Counted from the first letter of the stretch, positions 34,238-43,081 are shown. The stretch is 64,000 bases of DNA from an uncultured Acidobacteriia bacterium (GCA_903851195.1 CAINNJ010000049.1:1-64000), one strand, 5' to 3'. Notes: generated by a model from the letters alone, not told the origin. Made by a program: numbers and translations.

Positions 34238-37078
34238 ATGAGTTTTCGAAGCCGCTGGATGATCTTCATCCCCTCTCTGCTCGCGCTGGCATTTGCGCAG
34301 CCGAATAATCCCGGAGGCCAGTACCCAAACAGCCTGCTCGCGGGCCTTACCTGGCGCGACGTCGGGCCCATGCGCGGCGGCCGGACTTTCGGGGTCGCGG
34401 GCCACGTCAGTCAGCCGGACACCTTTTATTTCGGCTCGGTCGGCGGGGGTGTGTGGAAGACGGAAAATTCCGGTCGCACCTGGTTTCCCATCTCCGATGA
34501 AGGGATTCCGATCGGTTCCATTGGCGCGATCGCGGTGGCGCCCTCGAACCCCAACATTCTTTATGTGGGCACCGGCGAAACCGACATCCGCAGCCAGAAC
34601 TCCTACGGCATCGGGATGTTCAAATCGATCGACGCCGGGAAGACCTGGACGCACATCGGTCTCGAAGGCACGCGGCAGATCGGCCGCGTGGTGGTGGATC
34701 CCGTCAACCCCAACCGTGTCTATGTCGCGGCGCTCGGCCACATCTACGGACCGAATGCGGACCGCGGCGTTTATCGGACGCTCGACGGCGGCGCGCACTG
34801 GAAGAAGATTCTCTCGAGCGCCACCGATCCGGAGAACGTCGGCGCGATCGATCTTGCGGTCAATCTGAAGAATCCGCGTATCCTGTATGCCTCGATGTGG
34901 GGCACGCGGCGTCCGCCATGGTCCGTCTATGCCCCTACCAATCTGCCAGGCGGCGGCCTGTTCAAATCCATCGACGGCGGGGACACATGGAAGCGCCTCG
35001 CGGGCGGCCTGCCCGCGGATAACTTCGTCGGGCGCATCGGCATCGCGGTGTCGCCCGTGAATCCGAACCGGGTCTGGGCGATTGTGGATGACAACGGCAG
35101 CGCCGTTCCCCCGGTTCGCGGCAGAGGCGGCGCGGCCACCGCGCAGGCCACAACCGGAGGCGGACTCTACCTGTCCGACGATGCCGGCGCCACCTGGAAA
35201 CTGGTCAACGCCGAGAATCGTCTGTGGGGCCGCGGCTGGTACTTCAACGGCGTCACCGCCGACACCACCAACCCCGATCGCGTCTACGTCATCAATACGG
35301 CGACTTACATGAGCACCGATGCTGGAAAGAGCTTCGTGCCGGTGAAAGGCGCGCCCGGCGGCGACGACTATCACCAGCTCTGGATCAATCCCAAAGACAG
35401 CAACCGCATGGTGCTGAGCAGCGACCAGGGCACCGTGGTCAGCGTGGATGGCGCGAAAACCTGGAGCACCTGGTACAACCAGCCGACCGCGCAGCTTTAT
35501 CACGTGGCCGCCGACAACCGCTTCCCGTATTGGCTCTACGGCGCGCAGCAGGATAGCGGCGGCGTGGGCGTCAGCACGCTGTCCCGCGAAGGCGTCCTCT
35601 CCTTCCGCAACTGGGAACCTACCTGCGAGGCCGGCGAAAGCGCCACCGTTGTGCCCGACCCGAAGGACGGCAACATTCTCTATGGCAATGGCAACGGGCG
35701 CTGCGATCAGGCCCTGAACGTTCCCGCGCCGCTGGGCGGCGAACTGCCTCCGCCCGACCCCTCCAATCCGAACCGCAAAACGTGGACGCTGCCGCAGGTG
35801 TTCTCGCTGGCCGATGAAGCGCTCTACTACTCCAACCAGTTCGTGATGCGGTCGCGCGATCGCGGCAAGACGTGGGCGAAGATCAGCCCGGATCTTTCCC
35901 GCGTCCGGCCGCCCGTGCCCGCGACGCTCGATCCCGCTACCGCCAAAGACATCGACCAGCCGATGACGGAACGTTTCGGCGTCGTTTATACATTGGCCCC
36001 GTCGCCGCTGCAGGCCACCTTGCTCTGGGCGGGCACAGATGACGGCCTGATCCACGTCACCCGCGACGACGGCAAGACCTGGACCGACGTGACGCCGCCC
36101 GCCATGACGCCGTGGAGCAAAGTCTCGCAACTGGAGGCCGGGCACTTCGATGTCGCAACCGCTTATGCCGCCGTGGATCGCCATCGCCTCACCGACGACA
36201 AACCGTACATCTACCGCACCCACGATGGCGGCAAGACCTGGCAGAACGTGACGGCGGGCATTCCGGTGGGCGCTTACGTGAATTCCGTCAAAGAGGACAC
36301 GAACGTGAAAGGCCTGCTCTTCGCCGCCACCGAACTGCGCGTTTACGTGTCGTTCAACGATGGCGACCAGTGGCAGCCGCTGCAGAACAACATGCCGGTC
36401 ACCTCGATTCGCGATCTCGTGGTTCATGGCGATGATCTTGCGATCGCCACGCACGGGCGCGGTTTCTGGGTTCTCGATCAGATGACCCCGCTGCGTGAGA
36501 TTGCCGCGCAGGGTCCGCAGATCGTTTCTTCCGCCGGCTGGCTGTTCCGCCCGGGCGAAACCATCGCGGTGCGCGAGGGCAGCATGAACGGCACTCCGTT
36601 GCCGCACGAGGAACCGCAGGAACTGAATCCGCCGGCCGGCCTTCTGGTCTACTATGCGCTGAAGACGGCGGCCGCGCAGCCTCTAAAGCTGGAACTCCTC
36701 GATGGCGCGGGAGCCGTGCGGGCCTGCGCGGCGAGCGATACACCGGTACGCCCGCCGGATACCGAAACGCTGAACGTTCAGGCGGTCTGGGAACAGCCTG
36801 CGCAACCGCCTTCGGCCGCGGCGGGAATGCACCGCTTCGCCCTGGGCGGCGCCTGCAGTGCGCGATGCCTGCACAACGGCTGCCAACACGACGGCTCCGG
36901 CGGGTGGACGCGGCGGCGGTCGTGGCGGTCGCGGGGCGACCGGTCTGCAGCCGGGTCAGTTCACGGTCCGGCTCACGGTGGACGGAAAGACGTACACACA
37001 ACCGGTCACGGTGAAGGCGGATCCGCGGGGCCAGCGAATTATGTAATCCGGCTTATCCGGAAAAGAACTGGATATTAA
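34238..37078 (+). CDS. Sortilin/VPS10-like beta-propeller exoprotein, C-terminus frameshifted
   Basis: 946 residues as read. A signal peptide (WMIFIPSLLALAFAQ) is followed by repeated BNR/sortilin propeller blades with Asp-box motifs (GGVWKTENSGRTWFP, GMFKSIDAGKTWTHIG, GVYRTLDGGAHWKK, GLFKSIDGGDTWKRL, GLYLSDDAGATWKL, GLIHVTRDDGKTWTDV, YIYRTHDGGKTWQNV). Such proteins are annotated as glycosyl-hydrolase-like and are abundant in Acidobacteriota; the true activity is unknown. After GMHRFA (about 36841) the frame turns into Arg/His/Gly-rich sequence. The +1 frame from TGG 36843 continues with the expected GQFTVRLTVDGKTYTQPVTVKADPR and ends at TAA 37044-37046. One extra C near 36842 thus appears to have shifted the tail. 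SD GGAGG precedes the ATG. Confidence 0.88.
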   Translation: MSFRSRWMIFIPSLLALAFAQPNNPGGQYPNSLLAGLTWRDVGPMRGGRTFGVAGHVSQPDTFYFGSVGGGVWKTENSGRTWFPISDEGIPIGSIGAIAVAPSNPNILYVGTGETDIRSQNSYGIGMFKSIDAGKTWTHIGLEGTRQIGRVVVDPVNPNRVYVAALGHIYGPNADRGVYRTLDGGAHWKKILSSATDPENVGAIDLAVNLKNPRILYASMWGTRRPPWSVYAPTNLPGGGLFKSIDGGDTWKRLAGGLPADNFVGRIGIAVSPVNPNRVWAIVDDNGSAVPPVRGRGGAATAQATTGGGLYLSDDAGATWKLVNAENRLWGRGWYFNGVTADTTNPDRVYVINTATYMSTDAGKSFVPVKGAPGGDDYHQLWINPKDSNRMVLSSDQGTVVSVDGAKTWSTWYNQPTAQLYHVAADNRFPYWLYGAQQDSGGVGVSTLSREGVLSFRNWEPTCEAGESATVVPDPKDGNILYGNGNGRCDQALNVPAPLGGELPPPDPSNPNRKTWTLPQVFSLADEALYYSNQFVMRSRDRGKTWAKISPDLSRVRPPVPATLDPATAKDIDQPMTERFGVVYTLAPSPLQATLLWAGTDDGLIHVTRDDGKTWTDVTPPAMTPWSKVSQLEAGHFDVATAYAAVDRHRLTDDKPYIYRTHDGGKTWQNVTAGIPVGAYVNSVKEDTNVKGLLFAATELRVYVSFNDGDQWQPLQNNMPVTSIRDLVVHGDDLAIATHGRGFWVLDQMTPLREIAAQGPQIVSSAGWLFRPGETIAVREGSMNGTPLPHEEPQELNPPAGLLVYYALKTAAAQPLKLELLDGAGAVRACAASDTPVRPPDTETLNVQAVWEQPAQPPSAAAGMHRFALGGACSARCLHNGCQHDGSGGWTRRRSWRSRGDRSAAGSVHGPAHGGRKDVHTTGHGEGGSAGPANYVIRLIRKRTGY

Positions 37079-38043
37079 TAACCGGCGCGCTTGTCGACCA
37101 CGTTCTTCAGCGGCTCCCCTTTCACGAAGCGCCCGAACTGCTCCATGAAGAACGCCACGGAATCGTGCAGCCAGGTTTGCGTGTGGTCGGCGGTGTGAGC
37201 GGAGATCAGCACGTTCTCCATATCCCACAGAGGACTCTCAGAGCCCAGCGGCTCCACCTCGAACACGTCGAGCGCGGCGCCGCGGATCACGCCGGTCCGT
37301 AAAGCCTCCGCGAGGGCTGCTTCGTCGATCACGGGGCCGCGGCCCACGTTCATCACCACCGCCGAAGGCTTCATCTTCGCGAACTCGGCGGTGCTCAGCA
37401 TGTGCTTCGTGGCGGGCGTCAGCGGTGCCGTGGCCACCACGTAGTCGCACTCCGGCAGCATCTCATGCAACTGTTCGGTGGCATAGAGGCGATCCACATC
37501 CTCATCGCCCGGCCGGGGCGAAATATCGCGGCGCAGAGCCAGCACCCGCATTCCCATGGCTTTGGCGCGGCGCGCGGCGGCCCTTCCGATATCGCCATGG
37601 CCGACGATGCCCATCGTCTGCGTGCTCAGTTCGAAGACGTCGAACACATCCCAGCGGTGTTCCGCTTTGCTGCGCAGCATGCGCGGCAGATCTTTTGCGA
37701 AATACAGCGCGCCGGCGATTACAAATTCGCCCAGCGACTGGCTGAACACGCCGCTGCCGTTGGTGAGCGGAATCGGGCTCTCGATCAGTTCGGGCGTGAG
37801 GAATGAATCCAGACCCGCGCTGCGCGACTGGATCCATTCCAGTTTCGGCGCGCGCTCCACAATCTTCGCGATCTCCTGCCGGTTTCCGATGCAGCTATAA
37901 AGGATGCGCGCCTCCGGCAACGCCTCCGCCAGTCCGTCCGCGGTCTTCGCGATCGAGAGCCGGACAGCGGGACCGAGTTCATCCAGCTTCTTCAGCGCCA
38001 GTTCGGCGGGATCGCCCAGCACAACAACGGTAATTTGGTCCAT
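37075..38043 (-). CDS. D-2-hydroxyacid dehydrogenase (NAD-dependent)
   Basis: 322 residues from ATG 38043. The Rossmann nucleotide-binding motif is MGIVGHGDIGRAAARRAKAMGM. The catalytic residues are visible: Arg in VVMNVGRGPVIDE, Glu in LDVFEVEPLGSESPLW, and His in NVLISAHTADHTQTW. It reduces a 2-ketoacid or oxidises a D-2-hydroxyacid; glyoxylate/hydroxypyruvate reductase-like specificity is possible but not fixed. An in-frame upstream extension is Arg/Lys/Pro-rich and was rejected. TAGTTT lies 7 bases before the ATG. Its stop overlaps the shifted end of the propeller gene. Confidence 0.9.
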   Translation of the reverse strand: MDQITVVVLGDPAELALKKLDELGPAVRLSIAKTADGLAEALPEARILYSCIGNRQEIAKIVERAPKLEWIQSRSAGLDSFLTPELIESPIPLTNGSGVFSQSLGEFVIAGALYFAKDLPRMLRSKAEHRWDVFDVFELSTQTMGIVGHGDIGRAAARRAKAMGMRVLALRRDISPRPGDEDVDRLYATEQLHEMLPECDYVVATAPLTPATKHMLSTAEFAKMKPSAVVMNVGRGPVIDEAALAEALRTGVIRGAALDVFEVEPLGSESPLWDMENVLISAHTADHTQTWLHDSVAFFMEQFGRFVKGEPLKNVVDKRAGY

Positions 38044-38050
38044 CAGGAGA

Positions 38051-38056
38051 AAACTA
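38051..38056 (-). promoter_or_regulatory. TANNNT (-10-like) hexamer, leaderless start candidate
   Basis: TAGTTT on the minus strand lies 7 nt before ATG 38043. Confidence 0.3.
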
Positions 38057-38125
38057 CCACAACGCGTGCATTTCCTGCGAACCCGCCCCTTCCGCCGTGC
38101 GTAATCATGGGGCAGAGGCAAATGT

Positions 38126-38659
38126 ATGGCAGTCACGAAAGACCCCCGGCGCGGCGGCATTCTGGGCGGTTTGCTTTTCACCGTTTTCGCGATCTTCGTT
38201 CTTCTGGTTGCAGGCGGACTCTTCATCGCGAGGAACGTAAGGATTCAGACCGCGCACGGTCATGGCGGCGACAATGTCTCGATCGAAACGCCCGGCGGCC
38301 ATCTCAGCATCCGCGCGCACGAAGATCTCGATCCCGCCGTCATCGGTCTGCCCGTTTATCCCGGCGCCAGCAGGACGAAGGATTCCGGCATGGCAACCTT
38401 CGAATGGACCTCGCCGGACGGCAAACAGGACAAGGGAATGGCCGTTGGCGGCGGCAGCCTGATTACGGACGACCCGCAGTCGAAGGTTCTGGCCTGGTAT
38501 CGCGAGCAACTGCCGAACTGGATCGTGATCACCGACAGGGACGGTTCCACACGTTTCGAACTGAACAAAGGCGGCTTTAAACGTATGGTGATTATCCACG
38601 AGAAAAGCGACGGCACGCACATCGGGGTTGCCTCCGTGGGAGACCCTGCGTCAAACTGA
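38126..38659 (+). CDS. Membrane-anchored hypothetical protein
   Basis: 177 residues. One N-terminal transmembrane helix (GLLFTVFAIFVLLVAGGLFIA) follows a short basic cytoplasmic tail (MAVTKDPRRGG), so the bulk is outside the cytoplasm. The rest is a small alpha/beta domain with LPVYPGASRTKDSG and VLAWYREQLPNWIV. This pattern (vYPGA ... v..wYr..l..W) I recall from uncharacterised acidobacterial proteins, probably a ligand-binding or structural fold. No catalytic motif. It is divergent from the dehydrogenase and 31 bases upstream of a zinc-ribbon membrane protein, likely co-transcribed. Confidence 0.75.
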   Translation: MAVTKDPRRGGILGGLLFTVFAIFVLLVAGGLFIARNVRIQTAHGHGGDNVSIETPGGHLSIRAHEDLDPAVIGLPVYPGASRTKDSGMATFEWTSPDGKQDKGMAVGGGSLITDDPQSKVLAWYREQLPNWIVITDRDGSTRFELNKGGFKRMVIIHEKSDGTHIGVASVGDPASN

Positions 38660-38690
38660 AGATGTGCCCGGCGTTGCCGGGCCAGTCCTC

Positions 38691-39332
38691 ATGTCTGAAC
38701 AAAGCCAGTCTGAACAAAGCCAGCCTCAACAAAGACTGTCTGAAGAAATCGAATACTGCACCTGCGGAACGCGGCTCGTGGAAGCCGCCCGCTTCTGCCA
38801 TCGTTGTGGCCGCCCTACCTCCGAACCCGAATTCGTCGCGCCTCCGCCCCCGCCGCCACCTCCCACGCTGCAGGCGAAACTGGCGCAACTGCCGGTCAGC
38901 TTCAGCAATCCCATCGCTCTGCGGGTGAGTTTTCTGATGTCCCTGGCGATCATGTTCCTGGACATGATTCCGGTAATCAATATTCTTTTCCCCGTCTGGT
39001 GGCTGGGCGCCGGCTCCTGCGGCGTGTTGCTTTACCGGCGGCTCACCGGAAAATCGCTCAGCGTGTCGGCGGGGGCTCGCCTCGGCTCCATCACGGGCGT
39101 GCTGGCCTTCGTCAGCATGGCCATCGTGTTCACGCTGACCATTGTTTTCACCGGCAAACAGTTCATGGAGCTGATGGTTCAGCAGGACCCGCGCATGTCA
39201 CAGATCATCAACGATCCCCCGATGCTCGCGGCCGGATTTCTGTTTTTCCTGTTCATCGCCTTCACCTCGGTGGTCGGCATCTGCGCGGCGGGCGGAGCGC
39301 TCGGCGCGCGGTTCAGCGCCCCGAAAGCGTAA
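38691..39332 (+). CDS. Zinc-ribbon membrane protein
   Basis: 213 residues from ATG 38691. After a Gln/Ser-rich start comes a double-CxxC zinc ribbon (YCTCGTRLVEAARFCHRCG), then a polyproline linker (PPPPPPPP) and four hydrophobic segments (LMSLAIMFLDMIPVINILF, WWLGAGSCGVLLY, GVLAFVSMAIVFTLTIVFTG, AAGFLFFLFIAFTSVVGICAAGG). The function is unknown; this architecture is frequent in Acidobacteriota. The first codons contain a 15-bp tandem repeat giving SEQSQ-SEQSQ. Its TAA is directly adjacent to the stop of the convergent gene, with no spacer. Confidence 0.75.
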   Translation: MSEQSQSEQSQPQQRLSEEIEYCTCGTRLVEAARFCHRCGRPTSEPEFVAPPPPPPPPTLQAKLAQLPVSFSNPIALRVSFLMSLAIMFLDMIPVINILFPVWWLGAGSCGVLLYRRLTGKSLSVSAGARLGSITGVLAFVSMAIVFTLTIVFTGKQFMELMVQQDPRMSQIINDPPMLAAGFLFFLFIAFTSVVGICAAGGALGARFSAPKA

Positions 39333-39662
39333 TCATCGCGAAAAGGCATACGCGCGCTCCACTTTTGCGACGCGCAGTTCGAAGTGCTCGTACCAGTCCC
39401 GCTTCCCCCGGTTCTGGGCTTCCTGGTGTTCGGATTCCGCTTTCCAGTTGGCGATGGCGTCTTCGCAGGCCCAGTACGACACGGTGATTCCCAGCCCGTC
39501 CGCCCCTCGAGCGCTCTCGATTCCCAGATAGCCGGGCATCTGTTTCGCCAGTTCCGACATGCGATCCGCCATCTCACCGTAGCCCTCCGCCGGCGCGCGC
39601 AGCTTCGACGTGAAAATCACGGCATAGTAGGGTGCTTCCGGCGTTTCCGCGAACAGGCTCAT
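39333..39662 (-). CDS. Antibiotic-biosynthesis-monooxygenase (ABM) domain protein
   Basis: 109 residues in the dimeric alpha-beta barrel pattern: YYAVIFTSKLRAPAEGYGEMADRMSELAKQMPGYLGIESARGADGLGITVSYWACEDAIANWKAESEHQEAQNRGKRDWYEHFELRVAKVERAYAF. This matches the ABM/DUF-type small monooxygenase-like family (sequence split across domains: strand, helix, strand, strand, helix, strand). The activity is not predictable: some members oxidise quinones, others degrade haem. TACTCT lies 7 bases before the ATG and overlaps the -10 of the divergent gene at 39683. Confidence 0.83.
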   Translation of the reverse strand: MSLFAETPEAPYYAVIFTSKLRAPAEGYGEMADRMSELAKQMPGYLGIESARGADGLGITVSYWACEDAIANWKAESEHQEAQNRGKRDWYEHFELRVAKVERAYAFSR

Positions 39663-39668
39663 GGACTA

Positions 39669-39675
39669 TAGAGTA
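39669..39675. promoter_or_regulatory. Fully overlapping divergent -10-like hexamers
   Basis: TAGAGTA contains TAGAGT (plus strand, 8 nt from ATG 39683) and TACTCT (minus strand, 7 nt from ATG 39662). The whole gap between the two starts is 20 bases. Confidence 0.45.
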
Positions 39676-39682
39676 AAAGATC

Positions 39683-40603
39683 ATGCAGCACTCCAGAAGA
39701 GCCTTTCTGCTTCGTTCCGCGCTGATTCCGGGCGCGTGCGCCGTCGCCCGGGCGGCAACACCGGCTATCCGCTTTCCCACCGCGCCGCGCGAACGCCTGG
39801 CCATCGCGTCCTATAGTTTCCGGTCTTTGATGGACACGCCGCGCAACCGGGCACGCATGCCGCAGGCGGAACTGATCGCCCTGAAGGACTTCCCTGCCCG
39901 CATGGCGCAGAAGTACAACGTGCACGCCGTGGAGTTGCTGAGCCAGCACTTCCCCTCCGTCGAGCCGGCGTATTTGCAGGAACTGCGGGACGCGGTTCGC
40001 GCCGCCGGGTCCCGCATCGTGAATCTACCGACCAGCCTCGGCGCCAGCGTCTACGACGCTGAAGAGTCTCGCCGCACGCTGGCCGTGGAAACCGCGAAGC
40101 AGTGGGTGGACCGCGCGGTCGCGCTCGACTGCCCCAGCATTCGCGTCCACATCCAGGGCGCGAAAGGCGTGACGCCGGATGCCGCTCTCACCGCGCAAAG
40201 CCTGCGCTCCATAGCGGCGTACGGGGAAGCAAAAGGCGTGGTCGTGAATCTGGAAAACGACGATCCGACGACGGAGGACGCGTTCTTCATCGCCAAAGTC
40301 ATCGACGAGGTCCGTACGCCCTGGCTGCGCGCGCTGCCCGATTTCTGCAATTCCATGCTGAAGGGCGATGAGAAGTTCAACTACGGGGCGGTGGCCGCGA
40401 TGTTTCAGCGCGCTTACAACATCAGCCACGTGAAAGATTCCGAAGTGGACGGCGAGAAGACTTTTCGCGTCGACCTGGCCCGCACCTTCGGCATCGCGAA
40501 GCAGGCCGGCTACAAAGGCTTTTTCTCCATCGAATGGGAAGGCGCGGGCGACGTTTGGGAAGAGAACGGCAGACTCATCGGGCAGAGCCTGCGTTATCTG
40601 TGA
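39683..40603 (+). CDS. Tat-exported sugar-phosphate isomerase/epimerase-like TIM-barrel protein
   Basis: 306 residues. The twin-arginine start HSRRAFLLRSALIPGACAVARA predicts Tat export. The body is an AP-endonuclease-2-type TIM barrel: AIASYSFRSLM, VHAVELLSQHFPS, IVNLPTSLGASVY, SIRVHIQGAKG, VVNLENDDPTTED, ISHVKDSEVDGE and FFSIEWEGAG, with Glu/His/Glu residues at strand ends that could bind a divalent metal. It probably acts on a sugar or polyol in the periplasm; the substrate is unknown. The 3' end overlaps the convergent ABC permease gene by 29 bases. Confidence 0.85.
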   Translation: MQHSRRAFLLRSALIPGACAVARAATPAIRFPTAPRERLAIASYSFRSLMDTPRNRARMPQAELIALKDFPARMAQKYNVHAVELLSQHFPSVEPAYLQELRDAVRAAGSRIVNLPTSLGASVYDAEESRRTLAVETAKQWVDRAVALDCPSIRVHIQGAKGVTPDAALTAQSLRSIAAYGEAKGVVVNLENDDPTTEDAFFIAKVIDEVRTPWLRALPDFCNSMLKGDEKFNYGAVAAMFQRAYNISHVKDSEVDGEKTFRVDLARTFGIAKQAGYKGFFSIEWEGAGDVWEENGRLIGQSLRYL

Positions 40604-42185
40604 TGGTTCCCATTGCTTTCGCGTAAGTCGTGTTCATTTCCAGCTTCGCGAACAGGCGATCGAGCAGGATCGCCAGACCGGCGATCACCAGCAGGGAAAT
40701 CCCCGCCGTGGCGGCAATGCTTTCGGGCAGCACTCTCCAGAGGCTTTGTACCCAGATTTCGAGTCCGATATTCGGCCGCAAACCAGGCAAAACTAATTGA
40801 GGCAGGCTGATCAGCGTAACCAGCACCGCAATCGGACCGAAAGTGACGAACTGAAACAGAACCGGCCGCGAACCCTGCAGCGGAGGCCATTGCGGCAGGA
40901 ATCCCAGAATGATCATGATGAACGCCACTGTCACCACGGTGGTCAGCATGTACAGGCGCGCCCGCGGACCGCTCACCACCGGCTGCATTCGCAACAGATC
41001 GTCGGATCGGTTCAGCGGAACTTCCTGGCCGTAGATTTGTTTTGTCGCCCGCCGGAACTGCCAGTCCCGAAAGCGTCGCGAATTGTCCTGAGCCACCGAA
41101 TACGGGTTGTAATAGCGGGCCAGCAATACGCGTCGGACTTCCGGCCGGTTGGTTTCTCCCCACGGCGAAGTGATTACGGGCGCGGATGCCGACGCTCGTT
41201 CCCAATAGGAGAACGGGACCTGCATCTGATCCCGCTCCGCCACCTGAACCACAAGAATCCGCTGGTTCAACTGACGGAAAGGCGAAACATCGCGTAGCAC
41301 GAAGGAAGCCGTGAGGACAACGAAGAATGGGCACAGCGCGATGGCGAGGATTGCTCGCCGCGGCAACGGAAGCGTCATGGACCAGTTCATGCCGGGTATC
41401 GCCTGCGCAAACACGGCATTCCCGTAAAACAGGCCGAACAGAGGGTTGTTCATCATCACGGGGAAGACGAGCGTAAACGCCAGCCACATCACGCTCTTCC
41501 ACGGATACAAGGCCCGGATCAGGGGCACCCACTGCATGGCGGAATGCAGGGCCAACGGGACGTCCGCGGAACCGCGGCGCCTGGAGCCCGCTTTCCTCCC
41601 CGGCGAACCCGCTACCGTGAGCGGCGCGCACGTAAACGACAGCGGCTCTCCCGGCCATATCCAGCCGAGCCACAGCAGACCCGCCACAGCGCTCATGGCG
41701 GTTGTCAGCCAGTACACCCGTTCCGGCATTTTCCAGAATTCCAGCAGAAACGCCCCGAGGCACGCACCGAACACCAGCGCGGCTTCCGTCTGACCAACGC
41801 GAAACTCCGGTAGCCGGCGGGTCTGCAACACGATTACGGCCAGGCTCTCCGCCACGCCAAGGCCCATCAGGATTCCGGTCAGGTGCGCGTCTCTCTTATG
41901 CAGGATTTCCCCTGTCAGCAACGCCGCGCAGATGGGCATCCAGACGCAAAGCATCATGCTGAAGAGGCGGGCCTGCAGCAGTTCGCGGCCGTCCACCGGA
42001 AGCGCGGCTTCGAAAAGACCCACGCGATGGTACATCCTGAGGGCAACGAGCAGACCGCCCGCCAGTCCGCCTAACATAGCGGCGATGCCGTTCGATCCCA
42101 ACCACAGAGTGAGCAACACACTGCCGGCCGTGGCGTACGGAAGCACCTGCCACGCCGGGTCGCGACGGATGAGTGTCAGGATCAT
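40575..42185 (-). CDS. ABC transporter permease, YtrC/D-like
   Basis: 536 residues with about 10-12 hydrophobic segments, including VLPYATAGSVLLTLWLG, MLCVWMPICAALLTGEIL, YMLTTVVTVAFIMIILGFL and a C-terminal pair ending IAATAGISLLVIAGLAILL. A long soluble insert (about residues 315-390) separates two helical bundles. No strong family motif is seen; the assignment rests on hydropathy and on position behind the ATPase gene with a 4-base overlap. With that ATPase and the GntR regulator it forms a Ytr-type export or resistance operon. Confidence 0.85.
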   Translation of the reverse strand: MILTLIRRDPAWQVLPYATAGSVLLTLWLGSNGIAAMLGGLAGGLLVALRMYHRVGLFEAALPVDGRELLQARLFSMMLCVWMPICAALLTGEILHKRDAHLTGILMGLGVAESLAVIVLQTRRLPEFRVGQTEAALVFGACLGAFLLEFWKMPERVYWLTTAMSAVAGLLWLGWIWPGEPLSFTCAPLTVAGSPGRKAGSRRRGSADVPLALHSAMQWVPLIRALYPWKSVMWLAFTLVFPVMMNNPLFGLFYGNAVFAQAIPGMNWSMTLPLPRRAILAIALCPFFVVLTASFVLRDVSPFRQLNQRILVVQVAERDQMQVPFSYWERASASAPVITSPWGETNRPEVRRVLLARYYNPYSVAQDNSRRFRDWQFRRATKQIYGQEVPLNRSDDLLRMQPVVSGPRARLYMLTTVVTVAFIMIILGFLPQWPPLQGSRPVLFQFVTFGPIAVLVTLISLPQLVLPGLRPNIGLEIWVQSLWRVLPESIAATAGISLLVIAGLAILLDRLFAKLEMNTTYAKAMGTITDNAGSAR

Positions 42186-43081
42186 GCGTGCAAACTGCCC
42201 CCCACCAGTTCCACGAACAGGTCCTCCAGGGGCACGCGGGAACAGCGAAATTCCTCCGCGCCAAAGTGTTCACTCAGCCTTGCGGCCACCTGCGCGGGCT
42301 CGCCTTCGAACACCGCGTGCACGTCCTCACCCACCAGACGCGTCCGCAGACAGCCAGGCATCCGTTCCATCGAACCCGACTGCGCACTTGCCGCCGGCGC
42401 CAGCGCGACACAGAACTTTTCGTGCAGCGAATCGAGTTCCCGGTCCAGCAGCACCTTGCCCTTGTCGAGCAGAATCACCCGGCCGCCCAGCCGCTCCACA
42501 TCGCCCATGTGATGCGACGAAAACAGAATGGCGCTGCCCTCCCGGTTCAGCAACTGGATGGACGCTTCCAGAAATTCGCGGCGGGCGGCCGGATACAGCC
42601 CGCCCGCCGGCTCATCCAGAATCAGAAGTTCCGGCCGGTGGCAGATCGCGCACAACAGCGCCACCTGCCGCGCCTGGCCTTTGCTGAGCTGGTGGATTTT
42701 GTCCGCCGGCCGAAGTCCGAAGCGGTCCAGCAATTGCTTCTCGAGCGAAGCGTCCCAGGTGGCGAACAGCTTGCGGTGAAACGCGATCAGTTCCGCTACG
42801 GTGGATCGCGGAGGCAGCGCCTGGTCTTCGGAGACGTACCCGATCCGCCGTTTCACCTCCACCGGGTCGAGCATCGGCGAGAGCCCGAACACCAGCACCT
42901 CGCCGCGCTGCGGCTGCAGCATGCCCATGGCGATGCGGATCAGCGTCGTCTTGCCCGCTCCGTTGCGCCCCAGAAGGCCCACCACCTCGCCCTCCCGCAT
43001 CTGAAAGCTGACGCCGTCCAGAACGGTCTCGCCTTTCCGGTAAGCCCTCGCGATGTCTTTGAACTCCAGAACCGGTGTCAT
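42182..43081 (-). CDS. ABC transporter ATP-binding protein
   Basis: 299 residues: Walker A GLLGRNGAGKTTLIRI, Q-loop region YVSEDQALP, signature LSKGQARQVALLCAI, Walker B LLILDEPAGGLYPAARREFL and switch His in LFSSHHMGDVERLGGRVILL. The C-terminal ~80 residues are an accessory region seen in CcmA/NatA-like exporters. It overlaps the regulator upstream and the permease downstream by 4 bases each, so the three are translationally coupled. Likely exports a drug, peptide or lipid, or senses envelope stress like YtrBC. Confidence 0.92.
   Translation of the reverse strand: MTPVLEFKDIARAYRKGETVLDGVSFQMREGEVVGLLGRNGAGKTTLIRIAMGMLQPQRGEVLVFGLSPMLDPVEVKRRIGYVSEDQALPPRSTVAELIAFHRKLFATWDASLEKQLLDRFGLRPADKIHQLSKGQARQVALLCAICHRPELLILDEPAGGLYPAARREFLEASIQLLNREGSAILFSSHHMGDVERLGGRVILLDKGKVLLDRELDSLHEKFCVALAPAASAQSGSMERMPGCLRTRLVGEDVHAVFEGEPAQVAARLSEHFGAEEFRCSRVPLEDLFVELVGGSLHA

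Noticed and set aside
33443-36607. Very long open frame on the minus strand opposite the acetamidase-like and propeller genes (1054 codons)
   Set aside because: Its translation is His/Arg/Gly-rich without domains. It mirrors the codon bias of the real plus-strand genes, a usual artefact at high G+C.
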